A stretch of DNA of 64,000 bases from Leuctra nigra (Eukaryota > Arthropoda > Insecta > Plecoptera > Leuctridae): positions 434,001 to 498,000 of the forward strand of contig OW203762.1 of assembly GCA_934045905.1 (NCBI GenBank). Direction: 5' to 3'. Position 1 is the stretch's first letter, and every line of letters begins with the position of its first letter. Positions 21,106 to 31,908 of this stretch are shown here, one piece after another. Below the pieces are notes generated by a model. It was not told the origin of the DNA, did no database searches, and worked only from the letters and a program-made list of their open reading frames with translations. A program made the position numbers and the translations under genes.

Positions 21106-24100
21106 TCAGTCTTCCAATCTTCTTGGACGCTTCTTGATTCTGCGAGGTCTGGCCCCGAGGAAGTCTTGAGCGGTCCGGTCTGGGATTTGTTCGGCTGGCT
21201 GCTTCGGCAGTCGAGAAATCGGCTTTGGTACTGGCTCTGCTGGTTGCTTCTCCAGTCGGGCGAGTATCTGGTCGACGTGTCGTGACATCAACCGTCCATC
21301 GGTCGTAGTGACTTGGTATGAGAGTGGACCGGTCACCTGTGTAACGATGGCCGGTAACCACTTCGGTGCTCCCGTTACGTAGTTCCTCACTGAAACAGGT
21401 TGCTGCAACATAAAACTACGGGGTTTTAGTGGCATGCTCTCTTGAACTGGTAGTGTCTCTGGATGAAGTCTGCTCCACAAGGTTCTCGGTCGGCGATTCA
21501 TGAGCATCTCGGCTGGGCTCTTTCCAGTGGAAGCTCGAGGCGTAGTACGGATCGCGAAGAGTGTGGTGTTCAGCTTCGATTCCCAGTTGACTATGTCGAT
21601 TTTCCTCAACATCTGCTTGAGAGTTTGCACCATTCGTTCAGCTTTTCCGTTCGTTGCAGCGTGGAAAGGTGCAGAATTTCTCCTTCGAATTCCACTAGCA
21701 GAAAGAAAAGAAATGAATTCCTCTGACACGAACGGTGTACCATTATCTGAAACGATAACGTCAGGTAATCCGTGGGTGGTGAAAATCCTGCGCAAATGTT
21801 TGATTACTGTAGATGTGGTCATGTTTGGAGTAATGACAATTTCAGGCCATCCTGAGTAAGCATCCACAACAATGAGAAACAGTTTCCCGTTGAACGGTCC
21901 TGCAAAATCGATGTGTAGGCGCGACCATGGATTCACTGGCGTTGTCCACGGATGTGCTGGTGCTTTTGGTGGGTTGTTACGTAGTGATTGACAGATCTCA
22001 CAACTTCGTATCTCCTTCTCGATGTCGTCGTCAAGATGAGGCCACCAAAAGTAACTGCGAGCAATCGCCTTTGTTTGGACGATTCCCTGGTGAGTGAAAT
22101 GTAACATGTCAAGTATTTGTTTGCGAAAAACAGGTGGAATTACAACTCTGCTTCCCCAGATGAGACAGTTCTTGTGGGTAGAGAGCGATTCTTTGCGAGC
22201 AGCATACGGAGCAAATTCTGTAGGCAGTTTGTCCTCAGGCCAACCTTGCAATACGTATCTGTATACGCGAGTGAGTAGGCTGTCCTGTTGAGTAGCTGTC
22301 GCGATCTCGGTAGCTGTGATGGGCGATTCCGTGTTGTCCGGAACCTCGAGCAGGAAAACATCAGCTGGTGTGATCACAGTCGACGTGGTGTCAGGTAATG
22401 GCAACCGGCTGAGTCCATCGGCGTTCCCCATGGAAGTTCCAGGTCTGTACTCAAGATCATAGTTAAAAGAATTCAATGTTGTTCCCCATCGCAACATTCG
22501 TGGTGACATGACCTCTGGTGTCTGCTTATGAGGGTTGAACAAGCCCAGTAATGGCTTGTGATCCGTGTAGATCACAAAATGACGACCATACAAATAATTT
22601 CTGAACTTGGTCAAGCCAAAAATTATTGCTAGAGCTTCACGGTCTATCGGCGCATAGTTGCGTTCATGTTTGTGAAGTGTGCGCGATCCAAAAGCTACAG
22701 GTCTTTCAGATCCGTCGTCCATTACATGCGAAATAACGGCCCCCACGCCATACGGCGAGGCATCACAGACAAGTGTCAGTGGTCTTGTCGTGTCATAGTG
22801 TGACAATACTTGATCTGATTTCAACAAGTCTTTAGCTTTATTGAAAGCGTTTTGGTGAATAGCTGACCATGTCCATACCTTATTGGTCGAGTCCAGAAGC
22901 CGGTGTAATGGTTCTAACACGGTAGCTTTGTTTGACAGGAACCGCTCGTAGAAATTCAGCAGTCCTAGGAATGCTTGTAGAGATTTCTTGTCTGCCGGTG
23001 CTGGCGCGTTTTGTATGGCGTCAAACTTCTCGGTGGTGGGATGTATGCCTGATGCATCCACTCGGTACCCCAAGAAATGGACAGACTTCGCCGCAAATGA
23101 ACATTTGCTGCGTTTCAGCCGTAGTCCTGCATCTGAAAGTTGCTTCAACACCTGACGTACCCGAATCCAATGTTCGTCCAGGTCCTTCCCCGTGATGAGG
23201 ATGTCGTCCAACAGAACTGCCACTCCCGGAATTCCTGCCAGGAGAGATTCCATCAGTCGTTGGAATAGACCAGGCGCTGAGGCTACTCCAAAAGCCAGAC
23301 GATGACACTTTAGCAGTCCCTTCGGCGTGTTGAGTGTCAGAAGGCTGGCAGACGCGTCATCCACCTTAACCTGGGTGTATGCGTTCTCCAGATCTAACTT
23401 GCTAAAGAATCGGCCTCCAGCTAGTGATGCAAATGATTCACTAGCAGTGGGTAGAGGATAGGTATCAGTCTTAATTGATAAATTTACTGTACCTTTGTAG
23501 TCGCCACAAAGGCAAATAGATCCATCGGGCTTGACGATTGGAACTATTGGTGTTGCCCAGGTTGAATGAGGAACAGGTTCCAGAACCCCCTGTTCGATCA
23601 GCTTCGTCAGCTCAGCATCAACCTTCTCTCGAATGGCAAATGGTACCGGTCTACTTTTTAAATAGACAGGTCTTGAGTTGGGTTCTATTTCAATGGTAGC
23701 TAGTGGTCCGTTATAGGTCCCAGGTGCATCAAAAATTGTCTCGTACTCACCCAGGTTTGGTATCTCCTGGTGATGAACCCCCTCTATGTGGATTCCGAGT
23801 GGCTCGAACCAGTTGCGGCCCAGCAAACTCGGCCCCTCCCCCTCTGCTACTAGCAGTGACAGGGTGTGTAATTTGCCTTTGTGCTCAACCGTTACTTCTG
23901 TTGACCCCAGAATTCGGAGTCTCTGCTTGGACCATGTCTGCAGAAGAATGGCTTCTTGGACTAGTCGATGGTGTTTCGGCCAGACCTTTTCGTAAGTAGA
24001 TTCACTGATAATGGAGCGTGTGGCCCCGGAATCCACTTCCATCTTGATGGGATGCCCATCAAGTTCCAAATCGACGTTGAAAGGCGCGTTGTTTACGCTG

Positions 24101-24912
24101 GGTTTCTTGTCGACTGCGAGCACCATGTTAGCAGAATACAGATTGACATACCTCGCTTGGAAAGTCGTCGGTTGCTTCTTGTTCTGCTGCTGCGGCTTCT
24201 CTCTCCTCTTCTTCGCGAAACAGACGCGTTGTAGATGGCCTACCTTTTGACAGAAAGTACATTTTGATAAAGCATACTTGCATGCCTTTGATGTATGCTC
24301 ACCACCACACCTGTAACATGTTGTTTCCACAGGTTTGTAGGTAGTCTGCATCTTGTGCAGATTGCCTTCAGGTGTACTATTCTTCACTTCTCTCATGGCT
24401 GAGGCGCTGGGCCCAGCTGTTTCCGCCGCTATTGCAATTGTATGGGCTTGATGAAAAGTTAAATTGATCTCTCGTAAGAATCTTAACCTTAGTGCTTCAT
24501 CTTTAACCCCAAAAACCAATCGGTCCCGGAGCATGTTATCAAGATCAAGAAATTTACAATGTTCTGAGGCCACCCTTAACCTAGCTGTGAATTGAGCCAG
24601 GGATTCGCCCTGTTCCTGAACACATTGGTTAAATAGATACCTCTGCAGAATTTCATTAGGTGGCGGACTGAAGTGATTAGTCATCTTCTTGATTATTTCA
24701 TCAAATCCTAACTCTGTGGTCTCAGATGGACTGCAAATATTCCTGAGTGTAGTGTAGGCCCATTCTCCCATCGAGGTAAGAAAAATAGCTTTCTTGAGTT
24801 TTACTTCGGTGATTTTATTTGCTAGGAAATAATATTCCATCCTTTCCTTTTATATTGGCCAAGAAGAAGATTTATTGAATTCTTGCAGCTTACCGTATGT
24901 GTTGCCGGCCAT
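21106..24912 (-). CDS. Gypsy gag-pol polyprotein with one early stop
   Basis: An open frame of 1244 codons starts at ATG 24840. A better start is ATG 24912-24910 in the same frame, but codon 21 of that reading is TAA (24852-24850), where relatives carry an aromatic residue. Counting from 24840: gag-like region 1-170; two CCHC knuckles (CYRCGGEHTSKAC at 175 and CTFCQKVGHLQRVC); aspartic protease DSGA at about 270; RT at about 400-580 with LLDD at 543 in place of the usual Y/F-x-DD; RNase H with CDAS at about 692; integrase zinc region at about 913-950 and catalytic D, D, E in HIDFAGPF, VSDNGTPF and GKAERM. There is no env. Translation from the downstream ATG may still make most of the protein, with a shortened Gag N terminus. 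Confidence 0.93.
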
Positions 24913-25018
24913 GTGCAGATTCCCTTTTTATTCATTTTCCTCTTTCGGCATTGTGTGACGAAATTATGACTCAATATTAACAAAATATAATGCACAAATA
25001 ATTAAACTATTGAAATAT

Positions 25019-25031
25019 CCTCGTCGCCAGT
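25019..25031 (-). promoter_or_regulatory. putative tRNA primer-binding site
   Basis: On the minus strand ACTGGCGACGAGG follows the 5' LTR directly. The TGGCGAC start is what primer sites complementary to a tRNA 3' CCA end look like. Which tRNA is not determined. Confidence 0.6.
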
Positions 25032-25287
25032 TGTTGTGTCCGTGGTAAGGCCAGATGATGTCGGATTACAATGTTAAATAAAAGATGATGATGAATACAA
25101 GAAGTGATGTTTATTAGTAATAATAGCAAGGTTAATGGTAGGTCAATCCCTGAAGAGAGGTAGAACAGAAATGAGGCAGAGTGACTGATTGAGATCTGGC
25201 AAGTGGAATCCTAGCAAGGTCGTCAGTAGTACCAACCTCAGGTTATCATATATTTGAAAGTGACAGTGTGAAGTTAGCTATGTAACA
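25032..25287 (-). repeat. Gypsy 5' LTR
   Basis: 256 bases, identical to the other LTR except for one base. It should hold the promoter for the minus-strand transcript. Confidence 0.95.
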
Positions 25288-25798
25288 GTTTGTTCATTGC
25301 AAATACGATCGATGTCCATTTAGTATTGTTGTCTTCTTCTATAGGTACTTGTAAACAGTTATCTAGCTTGCATTGTAATTAGTCTACTGATCTTATTTAG
25401 TGATTATTATATTGTTTTGTGATGTTGCTGTGGAAGATAATATTTGCATATTTTCAAACCAGGAAACTACTTCGTGCTATTGCCTAGATACTTGAAGAAT
25501 ATTATTGTATTGCCGATGTAAACAAGCCAGACCACTTCCGTATATAACGTTTGCATCAAAGCCAATGTTTATTTTATTAGTGTCAGATTAGGAGGAACAT
25601 CAGTTTCAGTTTCATTTATTTCCATTAAACAATGTCACTTGATGAGACTTTGACTCACAGTTTGGAAATCAATCATGATAATTTACAAGCGTTTTATTAT
25701 TCGAACTTTTTAACGTAAGCATTGTTGGATGATGAAATGAAATTTAAATCTCTCATACTGACAAATTTCCATTAATTTACACACCTATAAATACACCT
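25288..25798. other. no recognised feature
   Basis: Continuation of the locus interrupted by the Gypsy element. AT-rich, without coding signal. Confidence 0.5.
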
Positions 25799-26345
25799 TG
25801 CATGGACCCTTTAGTGTAGTTTCTTGTTTATTGTAACCGAGCTTCTAAGATTGACAGATTACAACATCTGAAATAATGAAATAATTTTGACTAAGTTGTA
25901 AACACCTAATATACCTAGTAATGGAGCCATTTTGTTTGGTTTCTTGTTTCGTAACTGAACCATCAAGATTGACAAATTAGCATAATTAAAATAATTACAT
26001 TTATTTTAGAAACTTAAAGTTGTGATCATTACAATGGATGCACGCAATGGAGCCTTTTTGTGTGGTTTCTTGTTTCGTGTTGTCTTGTTTCTTGTTGAGC
26101 CACCAATATTGACAAATTAACTCTATTTTAAATAATAAATAAGTGTGATAATACACTGAATATTAGTAATGGAGCCTTTACTGAATTTTACTATTTACTT
26201 AATTAACTGAATTTTACAAAATTAAATAATTCGGATAAATTTAAAGCTGTGACAACCTTATGCACCCAGTAATGGAGCCTTTTTTGTGTGGTTTCTAGTT
26301 TAGTAACTGAGCCACCAAGATTCTGTTGATTAGCATGACCACGAA
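25799..26345. repeat. degenerate tandem repeat, five units of 103-126 bp
   Basis: Units start at an ATGGAGCC-like word (about 25802, 25921, 26047, 26169, 26272) and share TTTTGTGTGGTTTCTTGTTT, then CTGAGCCACCAAGATTGAC, then an AT-rich spacer. The fourth unit lost its middle. This is a local satellite-like array without coding capacity. Confidence 0.75.
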
Positions 26346-26524
26346 TTGTTTTATTGCACAACTTTACGGTCAACGTGTACATTGACAATCATTATTCGAG
26401 TCCAATGAGTATAATATAAAAAAGAGTAGCTATGTAATCGTTGAATGTATTCGGATTAACATTTTATATATACACAAGAAGGTTAAACGTTTTTTAAATA
26501 AAGAAAAAGATAAAAAAAAAAATA

Positions 26525-26605
26525 AACGTTTGTTACGGGGATCGGACCCGGCAACGCCGTGATCGAAGTCACTTGCCTCATGTGACCGAGCCAATTCGCC
26601 ACACT
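26525..26605 (-). repeat. tRNA-like SINE head 1
   Basis: On the minus strand GGCGAATTGGCTCGGTCA resembles a D arm with A box and GGGTCCGATCCC resembles a B box, at normal tRNA spacing. The acceptor ends pair poorly (TGTGGCG with CGTAACA), and a T/A-rich tail follows. A tRNA-derived SINE remnant or tRNA pseudogene is more likely than a working tRNA. Confidence 0.5.
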
Positions 26606-26847
26606 GAAATATTTACCTGTGTAGTATATCAAAGAAGAAAGGTGGAGCGTAAAACGACGTGCGCAATTTCTGTTTCCCTGATATCTTCACTGTTCACGAT
26701 GGCAACCGGCGTGCCGCAATGGCGATGTTTCTGTCTATTGATGATCTTCACAGCATCCATTGGTAGTCTCATTTATTAAAAATGTATCTAGGAATCATCG
26801 CTTATACAAATTAAAAAGGAATAATAGGAAAAAAAAGTTTTTTTCCG

Positions 26848-26932
26848 GGACCGGGAATCGAACACGGTAAGCCTGTGTCGAAGCAAGCTGCCTTAGACAA
26901 CTGTGCTATATAGGCCGACGGACAGCGAAGCT
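26848..26932 (-). repeat. tRNA-like SINE head 2
   Basis: The minus strand reads TATAGCACAGTTGTCTAAGG (A-box region) and GTGTTCGATTCCCGG (B box), with an extended D loop like serine or leucine tRNAs. Poly(A)/poly(T) runs follow on the 3' side. Head 1 and head 2 differ, so they are different families or strongly diverged. Confidence 0.5.
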
Positions 26933-27187
26933 GCTGTGTTGATAGAAAGAGGAAGAGCGGAACGCTAAATATTGATAATTTTTCACTTCCGGTTTAAAAT
27001 TGTTGTTTTTTCTTGAAGTGGAGTGTCAAGCAATACATTGTCTTTAATGTTGCCAAATTTCAAAACATTCGATGGACCCGTTTGATTTTTAAAATATTTA
27101 AAATTAAAAATTGTAATAACTTCACTTCCGGTCAAAATTTTCCATGTTTACTTTCAAAGGGCACCGCTATAAATATGACTCTATAGT

Positions 27188-27753
27188 AAGGTTTCCAAGG
27201 GCGGAATTTCGCCGCGTTGCGGGAAATATTTCGCGACGGATTTGTTCCGCGGAAGTATCCCGTTTCCAAGCGCGAATTTTTCTTCGCCTAGTTTGTAGTG
27301 GTACCTAGCGGCCAAATTAGGAAGCGCTGAAATAAGTCGATCTATCGAGATCGATATCTTAAAATCGTAAAGACAAGGATTGTCCTAGACCACTTCAATA
27401 AAATATTCTGGATCATATTCCATTATTAGTACATATTTTATTAATAAACAAATATAAACTTGACAACACATGTCACTACCTGACGGCAGACAACAGATTT
27501 GATTTATATCGAATATCGATATCGAAAGTCGACTGAAAAACGGAAACTATAACACCACGAACCTGGCGGTAATCGTGAGAAAACTACCAGCTTCCGGTGC
27601 GCGGAAAGAATTTCGTCCCGCTAAAGTAGGAGTAGATTCAACTTTCTCGGCGGCGACTTCGCCGCTGGGTTTCTGGCTCGTGATTGGTCAAAGTCGGCCA
27701 TTTTGCGGAATTTCTCCCGCAACGCGGCGAAATTCCGCCCTTGGAAACCTTAC
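27188..27753. mobile_element. MITE with 45-bp TIRs
   Basis: GTAAGGTTTCCAAGGGCGGA onward (27187-27235) is repeated inverted at about 27705-27755 (GCGGAATTTC, GCAACGCGGCGAAATTCC). The inside is 470 bases with no coding region. It lies in a sequence that resumes on both sides (TGCCAAATTTCAA words). The target duplication is unclear, so no superfamily is assigned. Confidence 0.7.
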
Positions 27754-27828
27754 TTATGTCTCTGCCAAATTTCAACTCCCTAGGACAAACCGTTCAACCT
27801 GTGGAGAGGGGCAAACAAATTGACCGTG

Positions 27829-27829
27829 C

Positions 27830-27878
<49 letters not shown>

Positions 27879-27879
27879 A
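27829..27879. repeat. (TAAC)n microsatellite
   Basis: About twelve uninterrupted TAAC units. Confidence 0.95.
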
Positions 27880-28287
27880 TGAAAGTCAATCCATGCATGT
27901 TTTAGGCCCAAATTTCACCCTGAAGGGATGATCGCAGCACTTTGAAATTTGGTATGTGTTGTCATGTGGCTAAATATACCCGATAACCATGGTTTTCAAT
28001 TTCCATTTCAAACTGCTTGAATGCGAGCTGACACCCCGAAAACGAGCGTGAAGCGCTTGCAGTATACAGTAGTGGTAGTAAGCTCGCCGCTTTTAAAAGT
28101 AGACCTCGTATTGACACGGTGCTTGGCAGCGTCGAACTAACGCCCGACTAGATCTATCATCACCTATCATCTACATATCAGACTGATCGTCGTTGATGGT
28201 ACCAAAGTGATTTAATTTATGATTTAATAAAGTTATAATTAAATATTACTAATTGAATATATTTAATAATTTAATAATTGAATATCA
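27880..28287. other. intergenic, with a piece of the dispersed ATCAC repeat
   Basis: 28154-28200 is nearly identical to 9185-9229 (TATCATCACCTATCATC, then ATATCAGACTGA). Otherwise nothing is recognised. Confidence 0.55.
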
Positions 28288-28344
28288 ATAATAAGTATAA
28301 TAATAATAATAATAATAACAATAATAATAATAATAATAATAATA
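28288..28344. repeat. (TAA)n microsatellite, left flank of R4-like copy 1
   Basis: About eighteen TAA units with two interruptions, ending directly at the 5' end of the LINE. Confidence 0.9.
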
Positions 28345-31300
28345 TGATTCTGTCATGAGTTCCTTTAAAGATGTCAATGCTAGTCTAAGACCTGCAATTC
28401 CAAAGTTAAGATATAATTGGAAAACAAAGAAGATGGTCGAAAAAATGAACAAATGCCTTGCTAAGAAATTCGCAAGTGTTGACAGCATTGAACTACTTCA
28501 TCTCATTGCGTATTGCGCAGCTGTGACTGTGGCTAGAAAGCTCGAAGTTAAATTCCCGACGACAAGGGAAATGAATCAGCAAAAGCACGAGAAGAAGCCC
28601 GCTTGGAAGCACAGGTTAGAGAATAAAATAGCGTCATGGAGAAGTGATCTGACTAGGCTGCTGAATTGGAAAAGTAATGAGTTTATTGTTGTACCAAAAC
28701 AAAGAAACAAATTAATTATAATACTCAACAAATATCAGTTGAAGTTAATCCAGTGTAATAAGAACAACAATGAATTTGATATTGTTATTGACTTTCTGAA
28801 ACAGAAGATAGCAGCATATGGGAAAAGATTATCACGATATAACAAGTGTTTGAAGAGAAAACTTGATAATGACCAGTTTTACGCAAATCAGAAACGTTTT
28901 TACGATTCACTGGAGAGTAATAGTGCAACAATAGTAGAGGGGAAACCGCCCCAAGAGGATGAGGTAGTCAATTACTGGAGGAGCATATGGTCGGTGTCGG
29001 TGGAACATAACAAAGACAGTCAGTGGATCAAGAATGAGAAATTAAGTAGACATGGTGTGTTGGAAATGGAGGAGATTATTGTCTCAGCGCAAGATGTGCA
29101 GAATTCTGTCAGAAGAACTAATAATTGGAAAGCACCTGGTATTGACAAGATCCATAATTACTGGTGGAAACATCTACCTGTATTACATCCATTTTTAGCC
29201 AATCTGATTACTAAAGCCATCAATAATTCAACAACATTCCCCGATTTCCTAATGAGTGGGTTAACTTCTCTCAAACCTAAGTCTGCCAATACAGAAGATC
29301 CCAAGAATTATCGTCCAATAACTTGTTTGTGTACTTTGTATAAATTAACAACATCTATAATATCCACAAAAATAAATGAACATTTGCTAAGTAATAATAT
29401 CTGGGCAGAAGAGCAGAAAGGATGCCGTAAAGGATCTCAAGGATGTAAGGAGCAGCTCTTAATCGACACGACTATCACACAGCAGGCCAAGAAGAAAAAC
29501 AGGAATATTTCTCTGGCTTGGATTGATTATGAAAAAGCGTATGATTCTGTACCACATTCATGGCTTCTTGAAATATTGGAAATTTATAAAATTAATGCCA
29601 CTTTATTGAAGTTCTTACAATGTTGCATGAATAAGTGGAAAACTACCTTGCATTTATCAACACCATCCAAACAATTCACGTCCGAGAATTTGAATATTAA
29701 CAGAGGGATATTTCAAGGTGACACACTCAGTCCCCTGTGGTTTTGCCTTGCACTTAATCCACTAAGCAAGCTATTGAACTTCCCTGGTGTTGGATATAAG
29801 ATTGACCAAACAACACATCTGTCACATCTCCTATACATGGACGACATCAAGCTTTATGCAAAGAGCGAAAAAGAGATGTCATCATTAATTGAAACAACAG
29901 CGTTATTCAGTTCAGATATTGGCATGAAATTTGGATTAAACAAATGCGCTGTCATTCATGTGAAGAGAGGAAGAATCAACAACTCGGAAAACATGCAACT
30001 GGAACTTGACCCATCCAAAAGTGTAATTCCTGGCTTATCAGAAGATATGAAGTATAAGTATTTGGGAATTAAACAGTCATTTCTTAATGCAAAAACTCAG
30101 GTGAAGAGTGAAATGACGGAGAAATTTCATACACGATTGAAGAAAGTGCTTAAATCCGGACTTAATGGCAAGAATATTATAGCTGCAATTAATGGATGGT
30201 GTATTCCGCTTGTTCTCTACACATTCGGTGTTCTTAAGTGGAGTAACACAGAGCTGGAGCACATGGATCGACAGATAAGAGTAAAGTTGACAGAATTCAG
30301 ATGTCACCATCCAAAAGCAGCGAAGGAGAGATTATATCTGAAGCGAAATCTAGGGGGACGAGGACTCTTAAATTTACAGCAACTGTATGGCAGACAGATA
30401 GATAATCTACGTAAATATTTTCATGACATGCAAGCTTCATCGTTGATACACAGAGCAATTGTGAAGATAGATGTAAATCTATCTCCTCTTTGCTTGGCAG
30501 ACAGAAATTTTATAGTTAAGAAGATTAGTGATGAAGAACTAGCCTCAAATTGGAAAGAAAAGATTATGCACGGTAGGTTTCCAATAGCTTTGGAAAATGC
30601 TGATCATATGGCCTCAATGCAGTGGTTGAAAGACGGATCTCTCTACCCTGAAACGGAAGGATTTATGTTGGCGATTCAAGACGAAGTAATTGCAACAAGG
30701 AACCAGCAAAAATACATTCAAAAATTAAACATTCCAAATGAATTATGTAGGCTTTGCAATTTTAAATCTGAAGACATACATCACTTAACTTCTGGGTGCT
30801 CTCAACTTGCCAATTCCGAATATTTACATCGACATAACTTATCATGTAAAATAGTTCATCAATATTTGGCTCTTACCAATAAACTAATTGATCATGAAGA
30901 GATGTATTTCCAGTATGAGCCACGACCAGTACTTGAAAATGCACTAGTGAAATTATATTATGACGTATCAGTCATCACAGACAAGACTATCATGCACAAT
31001 AGACCTGACATCATCATCGTGAACAAAGATACTCGAATTGCTTATCTTCTAGACGTAACACATCCCAACGACCATAATCTGCGTCAGGCATTCACCACAA
31101 AGAAGACCAAATATCGAGACCTGGCTGAAGAAATCAGATTAATGTGGAAGTTATTGAAAGTAGACATCATCCCCATTGTGATATCAGTAAATGGGCTAGT
31201 ACACCAAAATCAAGCCGACGAATTCAAGAAAATAGATATTCCTCAAAAGATAATACATAATATTCAAAGATCTGTTATATTAGAAACCTGTAGAATTGTT

Positions 31301-31414
31301 AGAAAGGTTTTGAATTGTTAATTCGCATGTTACTTGTAAAATCCCCTACGTTTGCATTTCTGCCCGTAGTGGATTATGTATTTACCAATTGTAATTGAGA
31401 TTAAAATAAAGGAA
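28345..31414 (+). mobile_element. R4/Dong-like LINE copy 1, flanked by (TAA)n
   Basis: A 5'-truncated but open element between TAA arrays on both sides (28288-28344 and 31415-31456). R4-clade Dong elements are known to insert into TAA repeats, and the encoded protein has the matching domain set (RT plus restriction-like endonuclease). The 3' UTR is about 90 bases with AATAAA at 31405-31410. Confidence 0.85.
28355..31321 (+). CDS. R4/Dong-like RT and restriction-like endonuclease
   Basis: 988 codons from ATG 28355, uninterrupted. Residues 1-230 are a basic helical region. RT is at about 250-620 with APGIDKIHNYWW, NYRPITCLCTLYK, AWIDYEKAYDSVPHSW, GIFQGDTLSPLWF and the catalytic LYMDDIKLYA (YMDD at 494-497). 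A thumb and linker follow. A CCHC-type zinc motif (CRLC at 798, H at 809-810, C at 815, then H at 825-827) precedes a PD-(D/E)XK-like endonuclease (RPDIII at 883, LLDVTHP at about 898). Relatives (43-51 kb, 35.4 kb) have an additional acidic and helix-rich N terminus that is missing here, so ATG 28355 is probably not the original start. The protein would nick target DNA and prime cDNA synthesis there. Confidence 0.9.
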   Translation: MSSFKDVNASLRPAIPKLRYNWKTKKMVEKMNKCLAKKFASVDSIELLHLIAYCAAVTVARKLEVKFPTTREMNQQKHEKKPAWKHRLENKIASWRSDLTRLLNWKSNEFIVVPKQRNKLIIILNKYQLKLIQCNKNNNEFDIVIDFLKQKIAAYGKRLSRYNKCLKRKLDNDQFYANQKRFYDSLESNSATIVEGKPPQEDEVVNYWRSIWSVSVEHNKDSQWIKNEKLSRHGVLEMEEIIVSAQDVQNSVRRTNNWKAPGIDKIHNYWWKHLPVLHPFLANLITKAINNSTTFPDFLMSGLTSLKPKSANTEDPKNYRPITCLCTLYKLTTSIISTKINEHLLSNNIWAEEQKGCRKGSQGCKEQLLIDTTITQQAKKKNRNISLAWIDYEKAYDSVPHSWLLEILEIYKINATLLKFLQCCMNKWKTTLHLSTPSKQFTSENLNINRGIFQGDTLSPLWFCLALNPLSKLLNFPGVGYKIDQTTHLSHLLYMDDIKLYAKSEKEMSSLIETTALFSSDIGMKFGLNKCAVIHVKRGRINNSENMQLELDPSKSVIPGLSEDMKYKYLGIKQSFLNAKTQVKSEMTEKFHTRLKKVLKSGLNGKNIIAAINGWCIPLVLYTFGVLKWSNTELEHMDRQIRVKLTEFRCHHPKAAKERLYLKRNLGGRGLLNLQQLYGRQIDNLRKYFHDMQASSLIHRAIVKIDVNLSPLCLADRNFIVKKISDEELASNWKEKIMHGRFPIALENADHMASMQWLKDGSLYPETEGFMLAIQDEVIATRNQQKYIQKLNIPNELCRLCNFKSEDIHHLTSGCSQLANSEYLHRHNLSCKIVHQYLALTNKLIDHEEMYFQYEPRPVLENALVKLYYDVSVITDKTIMHNRPDIIIVNKDTRIAYLLDVTHPNDHNLRQAFTTKKTKYRDLAEEIRLMWKLLKVDIIPIVISVNGLVHQNQADEFKKIDIPQKIIHNIQRSVILETCRIVRKVLNC

Positions 31415-31456
<42 letters not shown>
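31415..31456. repeat. (AAT)n microsatellite between LINE copies 1 and 2
   Basis: Fourteen AAT units form the 3' border of copy 1 and the 5' border of copy 2. Confidence 0.95.
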
Positions 31457-31457
<1 letters not shown>

Positions 31458-31908
31458 CGGTAATAATAGAGCGCAGCTAGAGAGCGAGATTCCCGCGTTT
31501 CCTGATCGGCGTATTTTGGGTAAGCCACGTCGCAAGTTTCGGTCATCGGATATCTGCATTATAAATGAAGTTCTGAGTACTGTACTAAATGAGGATGTAT
31601 CGTTAATACAAGTCAATCGTGCGGTATTCGCCGCTGCCGAATTTCTGAGTGTTCGGCATCAGCAGAGTAGTGGAGTTAAGAGGGGTGTAAAGATTCGTCA
31701 GCAATTGAAAGATCTGGAGGGGAAGATTGTTGAGAAAAGAAGGGCAGCATCAAGGATTCAGTGCGTTATTGATACCATCAGGAAAGGCACAGCGCCCTCT
31801 AAGAAGGTAAGGGGCCTAATGAGTGCCTTAAGGAGCAAATACAAGTCATTGCGAAGCTCGGTTCTTGCATTAGCAAGGCAAAAAAGGCCGATGGTATTCG
31901 AGCGATGA
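31457..31908 (+). CDS. R4-like copy 2, N-terminal frame
   Basis: Open from the microsatellite border to TGA 31906-31908; no ATG is near the left end. Helical and basic, with a KIRQQLKDLEGKIVEKR coiled-coil-like stretch and SALRSKYKSLRSSV near the end. It should be joined to the next frame in an intact element. The terminal GA of its stop overlaps the ATG of the next frame (ATGA), so it could be a real overlapping ORF, a -1 shift at the A run 31880-31885, or a 1-base insertion. Confidence 0.6.

Larger units (their letters stand above)
20769..25287 (-). mobile_element. Ty3/Gypsy LTR retrotransposon, near-intact
   Basis: Two 256-bp LTRs differ at one site (T at about 21012, G at about 25275), the ends are TG and CA, and GTTTG flanks both sides (20764-20768 and 25288-25292). 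One long gag-pol frame fills the inside. A priming-site candidate (TGGCGACGAGG, two bases after the 5' LTR on the minus strand, near 25029-25019) and a polypurine tract (AGGGGGAGGAC ahead of the 3' LTR, 21035-21025) are in place. The near-identical LTRs mean a recent insertion. The only visible defect is one stop codon near the gag start. Confidence 0.95.

Noticed and set aside
26525..26932. Two tRNA genes
   Set aside because: B boxes are good, but acceptor stems do not pair and A/T-rich tails follow; SINE heads or pseudogenes fit better.
28285..28488. Minus-strand ORF with a long tyrosine run (also 31401-31616)
   Set aside because: The tyrosines are just the translated TAA microsatellite; the frame is a shadow of the LINE on the other strand.
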